A stretch of DNA of 39,896 nucleotides, taken from Elysia marginata (taxonomy: Eukaryota; Mollusca; Gastropoda; Plakobranchidae). Made by a program: the position numbers and the translations under genes. The stretch is from NCBI GenBank assembly GCA_019649035.1, contig BMAT01006721.1:197742-237637 (forward strand). Direction: 5' to 3'. The stretch's first letter is position 1. Every line of letters starts with the position of its first letter. The notes beneath the pieces were generated by a model. That model did no database searches and was not told the origin of the DNA. It worked only from the letters and a program-made list of their open reading frames with translations. Below are positions 31,320 through 39,896 of this stretch, one piece after another.

Positions 31320-32156
31320 AAAAGAACGTTTACCATCATGATAATAATGATAATGATAATCAGGATCATTAAATAGATGACACTGATGACATAAGGTCGA
31401 TTGTAATCACTCTACTAACATCATATTAGCTAAAGTTATTCAACAGAATTCTAAATATCAGTGAGAGAACCGCACATTTGACTCACGCCTCCAGAGACAT
31501 CTTACAACCAGTATTTCTACACTAGTGCTCCTTTTTCCACCTCGAATATCTGAATCTATCCAAAAATAGCGCTTGTTATAAATTGAATGGCGTTGGCTGG
31601 ACAGCCGTGGAAAAAAAACTACAAACACACACACACACAAAACGTTTAAAGGACTGGATCATCATGTTGCTTCACATTTTGCACTGAGCATCCGTCTTCT
31701 TTCGGACACATCCGCTGGAATCGTGAACAGAAAATGTGAAGGTTGACATAGAGACAGAGAGAACCAGAGAGAAATAAAGAGATTAAGAGAAAGAGAGGGA
31801 GGGGGGGGGGCAAGAGGAAGATGTCGTGAGGAACTCCACTTCGCCCCTAGTGACCCATTGGCCTACTAAAAGAACTCGGCCTTGGTCCAGCTTCTGGATG
31901 GAGGGTATCATTCTATTCCTTAGTCTGCTCAGGTGGCAAGGTAGAAGCAAGACTGTGATGATGGGGAGTGTGTGTGCGCGGGGATGGTGGGGGTGCATTG
32001 TTGAAGGAAAATAGAAAAAGATTCGAATTGAAGGGCATGAGAGTGATACTGCCAGTGGGTAAAAAGTGCACGAGAAAGCATGGGACTAAACAAATATTTT
32101 TTAAAATTGAATAGTTAAAATATGTGACAGTTCAGTGTATTCATATGAGAAAGTGT
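31320..32156. other. Non-coding stretch, no gene recognised
   Basis: No coding signal. It contains an (AC)n run near 31625 and a GA-rich/poly-G tract near 31740-31812. Confidence 0.4.
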
Positions 32157-32181
32157 TCGCAGCAGCAGCAGCAGTAGCAGC

Positions 32182-32242
<61 letters not shown>

Positions 32243-32281
32243 ATAGTTGTAGCAGTAGTAATAGTAGTGGTAGTAGTAGTG

Positions 32282-32315
<34 letters not shown>

Positions 32316-32336
32316 ATGTAGTAGTAGTAGTAGTAC
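32157..32336. repeat. (AGC/AGT)n microsatellite
   Basis: Starts as GCA/AGC, then becomes a long GTA array, and abuts the 5' side of a LINE fragment. Confidence 0.92.
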
Positions 32337-32339
32337 CAT

Positions 32340-33597
32340 TCTTCTCAATCACTTCAATCAAACTTTTGGTATGTCGGGCACGGTGCTGCAGTGGTTTAAG
32401 TCATACCTATATGCGAAAAACAGTCTTTTTCTATCGGGGGTCATACGTCTGGAAAACTCCCTTTTATATGGAGTTCTCCAGTGATCTGTGCTTGAACAGC
32501 TTTTTACGCTCTATACATATACATTGCCATCTATCCTTAATATGCACAGCATGCACAACCATCTTTACACCGAAGATACACAAATGCACTGTTCAAAAAC
32601 AATTGAAAACTTGCCTTTGCTTTTGTCAAAAACATCAGACTGTGTTGAAAGTATGAATGAGTAGATGACAAGAATTCTAAATACCAGTGATAGAACCACT
32701 CATTTTTACTCACGCCTCACGCTTAAGCTTAACTAAACTTATGATTATCAGCAAAGGTGTAAATTCAATACCTGTCACTTCTCTTAACATCAATGGTAAC
32801 AAAATTCCAATCAGTAAACCCTAAAAAAATCTTGGTGTATACCAAGACAATAGCATGCCAATGTCTGCACAAGTAGATAATACCTGCAGATTGGCCTATA
32901 TGCAACTTAGAAAAATCGGCTCAGTTAGTAATTTTCTATACCGGAAAAAGACAGCAACTGTCGTAACATCTTTAGTGCTATCCAAACTAGATTACAGTAA
33001 TGCTCTCTTACCAGGCCTTCCAAAAAATCTTTTGAACAGACTTCAAGTCGTCCAAAATAGTGCTATTAGATTAATTTCAAGAAGCTAAAAGAGAGATCAT
33101 ATCCCACCAATCCTATGCGATTGGCACTGGCTCACAAATGAATACCACATCGTGTTTAAATTATGTTTAATATGTTTAATGTGTAAACAACCAAGCTTTC
33201 TCTTAGCTTTTAGAGTCATTGCATAATTATATCCCTACAAGAGATCTTAGATCAGCTGCTGAGAGTACTAAACTAATTAAATCACCAAGTATCTTCAAAT
33301 TTTGCGGTCATCGCACTTTTTCATATTTCGGCCCAACTAAGTGGAATTCACCCCACAACACAGTAAGAGAAGCAAAATCAGTTGATATCTTTAAAAGGCA
33401 GCTAAAGCACCACTTTTTGTTAAAAGGGTATTTTTAGTTAACTTTGTTCCTTGTATTCGAATGCCATTTCAGTTCAATTCCATATGTATAGGCCTATTGT
33501 TGTAATGTATTGCATGTAACTTTCTAATTTGCACACCGCATAGAGCAAACTTTTATAGTTCTGGATATGCGGTATAAAAATTCAATGTATAATTGAT
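32340..33597 (+). mobile_element. Jockey/CR1-like LINE 3' end, decayed
   Basis: A truncated non-LTR retrotransposon. It begins inside the reverse transcriptase with FGMSGTVLQWFKSYL (near 32360) and a degraded YGV-Q-SVL block. The thumb region follows with LDYSNALLPGLPKNLLNRLQ and VQNSAIRLISRS (near 32990-33085), then YIPTRDLRSAAESTKL (near 33220), FSYFGPTKWNSPHNTVR and FKRQLKHHFLL up to a stop near 33436. Many frameshifts and stops show it is dead. The 3' UTR ends ATTGATAGTAGTAG and runs straight into an (AGT)n array. Confidence 0.85.
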
Positions 33598-33621
33598 AGT
33601 AGTAGTAGTAGCAGCAGCAGC

Positions 33622-33680
<59 letters not shown>

Positions 33681-33699
33681 AAGTAGTAGTAGTTGTATC

Positions 33700-33769
<70 letters not shown>
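33594..33769. repeat. (AGT)n microsatellite at LINE tail
   Basis: AGT array starting at the 3' end of the LINE fragment, with a short AGC run and one AAG/TTG-interrupted segment. Confidence 0.92.
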
Positions 33770-33818
33770 AAGGATCAATCTACTATCAAGGCTATTGGCC
33801 TGTGTTATTAGTAGCAGC

Positions 33819-33850
<32 letters not shown>

Positions 33851-33971
33851 AAGTAGTAGTAGTTGTAGCAGTAGTATTAGTAGTAGTAGTAGTAGTAGTA
33901 ATAGTAGTAGTTGTAGTAGTAGTAGTAGTAAAGGATCAATCTACTATCAAGGCTATTGGCCTGTGTTATTA
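33768..33971 (+). repeat. 161-bp tandem duplication including (AGT)n
   Basis: An identical 43-base sequence (GGATCAATCTACTATCAAGG core) occurs at 33768-33810 and 33929-33971. Each copy is preceded by an (AGT)n array that shares the interruption GTAGAAGTAGTAGTAGTTGTA. The whole microsatellite plus flank was therefore duplicated in tandem. Confidence 0.9.
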
Positions 33972-34419
33972 CTTGCGCTCCATCTCACCACAAAGAGACA
34001 GCGCATTATTTCTGACAACACGCCAATAAATTTCACTCGTCCCTAATGGGTGTTCTCATTTTTACTTCACTTTTTACATTAAATACACAAAAGTTTCAGA
34101 ATTTGAAAGAATATGGTAAAAAAATCGGGGCCTCATTTTTCTAAGAAAATAAATAATTCTGGCCTTTGGGGGTAAGCTGTATGAACTGAAACACTTTCAG
34201 AGTTTGCATGATAATTATTGAAGATGGCACGCTGCAAGGATCTCTCACGGTATTTGGTTAAGAAAAAATAGTAGTTAGTACTCACATTTTATAGGTGAAC
34301 AAAGAGAGCCTTTGAAAGTTTTCTCAATTGCAGATAATTGATCCTTGAAATTAACACTGTCTGTATGCTTAGGGTGTGACCTTGTTATTGTGAACCTTTT
34401 TATACGTTACAAATTTATT
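33972..34419. other. Non-coding stretch, nothing recognised
   Basis: AT-rich sequence without exon-like or repeat-like signal that I can support. Confidence 0.4.
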
Positions 34420-34745
34420 AGACAGATAGGCAGAAAAAGATGTTGATAGATTGATAGATAGACGTTTAGAATTATAGATACAGATAGAAAAATAGATATT
34501 TAGTCCTACCTTACAACAAATCTTTTTCGAGCTCGTAAGCTGCACTAAAGAATGATATTTTTTCTAGACTATATTCTCTATCAGGTAGATAAATAGATAG
34601 ACAGCTAGATTGATTGATTGATAGATAGACGGGTGGATAAATGGACAATCTGGAAAATAAAGATATGTATAGATTGCATGGATAGATAAGTAAAAAGCTA
34701 ACTAGATAGATAGATAAAAAGTAAGATAGAAAGAGGTAGATAAGT
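34420..34745. repeat. (GATA)n degenerate array
   Basis: GATA/GACA/TAGA units, heavily interrupted; it contains TAGTCCTACCTTA near 34500, shared with the 51-bp inverted repeat near 24.0 kb. Confidence 0.75.
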
Positions 34746-35109
34746 ATTCTTCTTCAGTAGAGAGATATTAAAAATTGAAATGCCTGCGTAGTCTATCGCC
34801 CGTGCAAGGGTCGGATACCCTACTGGAAGAAAAATTACCATGACAAAGAAACTGAAAAGAAGAAGAGGATAAGAAGCCAAATGGCTAATTGCTAAATAAT
34901 TATAATTAATATTGAAGTTATTTTCTTGCGCCTCTACCTACATGTAGGATCGAAGCTCTCTACAATACATGTAGTATGTCTACCGAAACAAACAATGCTG
35001 ACACAATAAAAATTTTGAACAAAACATACTCCATTAACAATTCAAACAAACAGAAGAAAGACAAAAGGTGCATGTACAAAAATTAAATTTAAAAAAAGGA
35101 TATACATTG

Positions 35110-35484
35110 ACCATCGGTAGTTGGAAAAATTTCTTGAGACAAACTAATTAAGGTTTTCATATAACTTAAATTATAAGTTTTCAATAGAGTCTTAACTGAT
35201 TTACAGACGTAGCCTACCTGATAGAAAGGGGAAGGGCAGGGCATTCCAGACTACTGGTGCACATTGCACAAAGGATCTATTGCCGTCTTTTCTTGATGGT
35301 TTACACGGAACTGAAAACAGCGCTTTATTACATGATCTTAAGTTGCGAGTAGGGATGTACAAACTTACAAGACCTTTAAGATAATTAGGAGTATAGCCGT
35401 GAATGCATTTGTAGCATACAACGGTGATCTTATACTCTATTCTAGTTTGCCTAGTTTGTACAGGCAGCCAGTGTAAATCAATGT
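35110..35484 (-). mobile_element. Jockey/CR1-like LINE C-terminal fragment
   Basis: Translated on the minus strand, this segment reads DLHWLPVQTR, RIEYKITVVCYKCIHGY, TPNYLKGL, YIPTRNLRSCNKALF, RSFVQCAPVVWNALPF. This is the conserved region after the reverse transcriptase palm in jockey/CR1-type LINEs, like 32990-33436 but a different family and better preserved. It starts at the (TCTG)n array and ends near 35110. A small in-frame duplication (CTAGTTTG twice, near 35445) is visible. Confidence 0.82.
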
Positions 35485-35512
35485 AGGTGTTTCAATTGTC
35501 GCTTACTCTGTC

Positions 35513-35518
35513 TCTGTC

Positions 35519-35599
<81 letters not shown>

Positions 35600-35613
35600 T
35601 CCTCTCTCTCTCA
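35513..35613. repeat. (TGTC)n/(TC)n microsatellite
   Basis: A TCTG array followed by a long CT run, beside the LINE fragment. Confidence 0.92.
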
Positions 35614-35639
35614 CATTAGGTTTGGTAAAGAAAGGTGGA

Positions 35640-38600
35640 CTAACTGCTTGTAGATGTTTTAATTCAAGCACGTTGAACTAACACCTTAACTGACAATGTT
35701 TATTAAAGTTATTAATCAACCTATTCACGACCAGCTTCTACAAAAGATAAATAAATAAATAAACAATTAAATTTGTTTAGAGTCCTCCACCGCCGAAGGG
35801 ACATATTTACACCAGCAGGCCTATACACACCAAAGCCATTTCAACTCATATTTCAGAGCATTACAGTAGCCTACGGCAGCCTGTTAGGCGCTCAAATACT
35901 AACATTCCACAAATTTCAAGCACTGCCTTTAGCCAGGTACCCGTTTTACAGGTGGGTAGACTGGAATCTCTTAAACCACAAATTTACCGTGGCTATGTCG
36001 GTCTCGCAAACCTTTTTTCCCTATCTTGATTTGTTAATAAGGCATCAATTTTAGTAGTGTTATTATTCAAATCAATTCAATTCAAGTTTACTCAGTTGAC
36101 ACAAAAGTATTTTAACATGTATTGAAAATAACCAATGCTCAGTGAGGCTGAAGGTTCTAACATTCTGAATGTTATAATAAAGTACACTACCAAAGATTAT
36201 CTGTATGGAAGAAAAGAAAATTAATGTTATCTCTCTCACTGACACCCACACACTGTCACTCTCTTTCTCTCTGTATCTGTCTATCATTTTCTCTCTTCCG
36301 TCTTAACAAGCAACAAATGCATCGCTTGAGTTACTTGTTGAACTATCCCCTCCTTTGTATCTCCCACCCTTTCTGTCGCTCTCCGCGTTCGAAGTTCCTA
36401 TTTTCCGAACGCAAATCATTTTGTAGCCGTGCATGTTTTACAAATGATTTAAAAATGTTTCAAGATTGTAGTAAACCTTTGGCATTGATTAGCAACGCAC
36501 AAAGTGTCGCTAGGATTTTAGAGTTTCAAAGTACAAAAAAAATATTTGAAAATCATGACATTGTCGTTTTAAAGAGCTCCAACTCAAAAGTAGTATGACT
36601 GACTTGTGCTTGATGTACCATGGTCCCCTCATATTAAATTGTTTTTACGTTTCAGATGTTTTAATTCTCTGGCTTCCTCGTCGACTTAAGCGTTGTGAAA
36701 CAACTCTGTTAACTGAAGAACAGTAAGAACCTGCCACATTAGTGTAAAAGAGAGGCACAGAGAATGAGAGTTTTTAAGCTCTTTCCCATTGTGTATGATT
36801 TGAGTTTCACACATCGTGATGATGACTTGGGGAGCTTGAGAGAGCAGCCCAAGTTAACCACCTGGCGTGCCCGCAGTCTGTGTAGTACCTGTTAGTACAG
36901 GGCAGCCTTAGCTTTAACAGGTCACGTGCTCACAGTGTTTACGTCTGTTTACATACGAGGTACCTGGAAGCTGGCAAGGTTAAGTAGTTTTAAGTCTCCT
37001 AAGACAGATCATAGTTTGAGAGCAAAGCCAGGACCGAAAAAAATCCCCAGAATCACTTGTCTCGGTTTGCAAGGTCATTTCAAATCTGTTAGTTTTATAA
37101 TGTGTCATCATTCTTGGTTTACATAGACCAAGTAACGCATCTGTTACATCAACAAGACAAGTTCTTACACAATGGACTTACTGATAGAGATAATTCCCAT
37201 GGCTTAAAATGAATATCCTTGGAGTATAATAGTACTTCAGTAAGAGACTCAATAGGAGAGAGATAGAAGAAAATCTTCAGAGGGGACAACTTCCCCTCAC
37301 ATGTTTATATTTTTATCAAGCATTTACAGCTGAGCGTATAAGGTTTCCATACACATTCACAACAGTATTTACATTTAATTGTATTTTTCTTTTCTTCACC
37401 TCCGTCTTTTCTTTTTCTTTCATTGCACAGTGCCTAGTTTCTAATCCAATTAAAACGCCATCTGGCTGTTATAGTATCAACAAACGCTTCTTTAGAAATG
37501 TTTTAGTTACTATTTTTTTACTTTGTCTGCCCTAGTTTTTTATTGCTAATAACCACAAAGATTACTAAAATAGCGCCGTTGTATGTGATGCAGTGTATCA
37601 AAAAAAAAAGAAGAAAAGAATGCGTTTTTGAATAGACCTAGAATCTTTTTTCCCGTTTTTTTTTTATTTGATCGGATCTCTCTTCTTCAAGCGACGAGAG
37701 AAAACTCTACGGCCGACAAAGATGTGGGATGTAGACCTTGGTTTGTTTAGGATCAATCCTAGAGATGTAGCTAACGATACAATTACTTCTGCAAGAGTTT
37801 CTCAGTCCACTTTCTACAGAGCAGATGTACGGGTGTGAGAGTGTAAAGTTTGATGTCAGTGTATGATTTTGTGGGATTTCATTAGTGAGGCGACCAGAGT
37901 AAATCAGCCACAAGTCGCTCTGACTAGTTCTCTTCTAGGATAATTCATTTGAAATTGCTTAAAAGTTTATTTTGTTTTACAATGGGAAGAGCTGTAAAAG
38001 GACTGAAGTTATAATTTTTTTTTTAAACTATTAAAAACCAAAAATCATATTTGTAGAAAATAATAATAACCCCAAATGTGAACACTCCAAATTCTGCCCC
38101 ACATTTTGTTTGAGTGATGGCGTTTAGTGTGTGGATGTGTGCCTCTTGAAGTATTGTGTGAATACGTGAACCTGCATTTTATGTATACAGTGTATTATTA
38201 GATGCTGTAGATCTCACATAAAATCTTCTTTGTTCTACTTATATGAGTTTTGCTGAAAGTCGAAATATTTTTGATAAATCAAAGAGATAAAATATACCAG
38301 ACGTTAAAGGAAATTATCAAGTAAAAATGCTTTTCATGTGTTTTACAAAGAAACAGAGGGAAAGAGAAAGAGAGAAAGATAGAGGTAATTTTTTTCAGAG
38401 TATGTCGAAAGCAAAAAAGCATCGCAAGAACGCACAGTACTAGGCATAACTTTGAAATCAACAATAGTTGGTGTGTCATATATTATGACAAAAAGAGAAT
38501 TTTGAGTAAATTCTACCAACTGTTAAACCGCAAAAGCTTTTTATTTCACATACTATAACGTATAAGCGTCTAAAAAGTAAATGTTTGTCGCCATCAATCT

Positions 38601-39896
38601 AATACAGCTTCGCTTTATCTCGGATGATGTACACATGTACAATTTGCCCTATGGAAACAAGGCAAGAAACCTAATAAAAAAATTGGAACAAGAAGAGGAG
38701 CAATGGTGGGGACATCAGTGCCTTTTGAAGCCGAAGATTACGAAGTCTAGAGAAGTTTGATAACCAGTTTCCTTTGTCGCTGTAATTAGTCGCAATTTGT
38801 TTCCAAACTTTGCAATCCTCGTAAAATAGGCTTTTTGAAAGACAAACATGTCATGCAAGGTGGAAAAAGGAAAAATAATATTGAATTTAAAAGCAAAAAA
38901 ATGTCATAATTTTAAATTTAAATTTGTTACAGGACTCTCTTTAAACAAAAAGTGGCTTTTATGAGTAAAGTTTAAACGGAGTTGTAAGTATATTTAATAA
39001 TCAGTTGTTATGCTTCGGGTTTAAAAATTCCCAATTTCAAAAGGTGCTTTCTGAGCATAATGCTCAATCTTTTGCTACTGGTAATGATTCTGTAATTGGA
39101 GGGGTTTGTTTTTTGTTGTTTTTCTTTAAGAATAAAAACATATCTTAAAGATCGAATACTCGTCAGAAATGTACCGAAATGCAGGCTAAACTATAATACC
39201 TAGAAGGAAGCTTATGCAAAGTCGGTTATAGAAGGTAATAGAGTAAAGTAAATTATGTTGAAAACATGGTTACAGTGTGCTTAATGAAAGATCTGCACAA
39301 AACATAAAGTCAGTAACTAGCGAGGATACTTTTTTTTTTTAATAAGTCAGTTACTGTATCCAACGTGCTATGCCTTTTTCGAATTCACCAATCATCAAAA
39401 TCGCATCATTTTATTTTACCTTTTTTTTTCTAAAAATGTGTATCAGTTTTAGGAATTGAAGTCCTAGCTTCAGCTCTTTCTTGCTTTTTGCCAAATGTAT
39501 TTTTACATGTAAATATGGCATATTTTTGACAATGTTTTGTTTATTTTAAAAATACCTAATACTAACTAATAAATGAAGGACTTATAAGGACACACTATTG
39601 AACGTTATGATATTTATGATATTCACATTTTTATTGAATCTTTGCTCCGATAATATAACATGTTTCAACAAGGTAATTAATATAAAAAGGGTAAGTCCAC
39701 CGGACTATCAATATAGTGTTTCAATTTAGTGTCAGCGACGCAGACTGTGGAATCAAAGAGAGTGCGCTGAATATTGTTTGACCCGGTCACTAGAACACGC
39801 ATCCGCGGCAAAATCCACAGTGAGAGTGTAAATGTATAAATGTTTTAATCTAGACCTTCGAAGAGTACGCTTTTCTACTCTTTTTTTTTCTTTAGG
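35640..39896. other. Non-coding AT-rich region, no gene recognised
   Basis: No exon, RNA gene or mobile-element motif that I can defend. Small features are a (TC)-rich run at 36226-36300 and (T)n or (A)n runs near 37595, 38010, 39330 and 39420. Short ORFs here show no family motif and no splice-site support. Confidence 0.4.

Noticed and set aside
32101..32656. Long Val-, Thr- and Leu-rich ORFs on both strands
   Set aside because: Microsatellite translation, partly run into LINE sequence.
1..39896. CRISPR arrays, bacterial operons or prokaryotic defence systems
   Set aside because: Repeats are simple-sequence or retroelement-derived, coding is split by spliceosomal introns, and nothing prokaryotic is seen.

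Overview
The window looks like nuclear DNA of an animal, most likely a mollusc and probably a gastropod. It is AT-rich and intron-bearing, full of di-, tri- and tetranucleotide microsatellites, and carries RTE-like and jockey/CR1-like LINEs, a Penelope-like GIY-YIG fragment and a tRNA-headed SINE of the type common in gastropods. Taxonomy is inferred from these repeat types and from the divergent nuclear receptor; no search was possible.

One gene dominates. On the minus strand, from about 22567 down to 2237, twelve coding exons with matching splice phases make a nuclear receptor of 1007 residues, or 977 with an alternative donor. The order is a 516-codon N-terminal exon (20874-22422), three short A/B exons (20066-20292, 14818-14917, 13005-13147), one exon for each zinc finger (11785-11897 and 11255-11401), a hinge exon (7335-7479), and five ligand-binding-domain exons (6640-6789, 6074-6159, 5328-5436, 4747-4833, 2237-2404). 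The last holds an AF-2 helix 12 and the stop. The P-box, CEACNG, differs from the usual CEGCKG. The ATG at 22422 has an in-frame stop upstream and a good Kozak context.

The introns hold mobile DNA. Intron 2 (14918-20065) contains a decayed RTE-like LINE on the plus strand (about 15820-19145), bracketed by a 140-bp inverted repeat carrying hammerhead-ribozyme-like cores. Intron 6 (7480-11254) contains another hammerhead-like motif (9269-9316), related sequence at 8388-8415, and a tRNA-like SINE head. Intron 9 holds a SINE body set inside a (CTA)n array.

Upstream of the gene (22.6-39.9 kb) I see no host coding exon. This part holds a Penelope-like GIY-YIG endonuclease fragment inside 51-bp inverted repeats (24002-25067), a full SINE (25676-25975), two jockey/CR1-like LINE 3' ends (32340-33597 plus, 35110-35484 minus), a 161-bp tandem duplication of microsatellite DNA, and many simple repeats. 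From 35.6 to 39.9 kb I see only AT-rich non-coding DNA.
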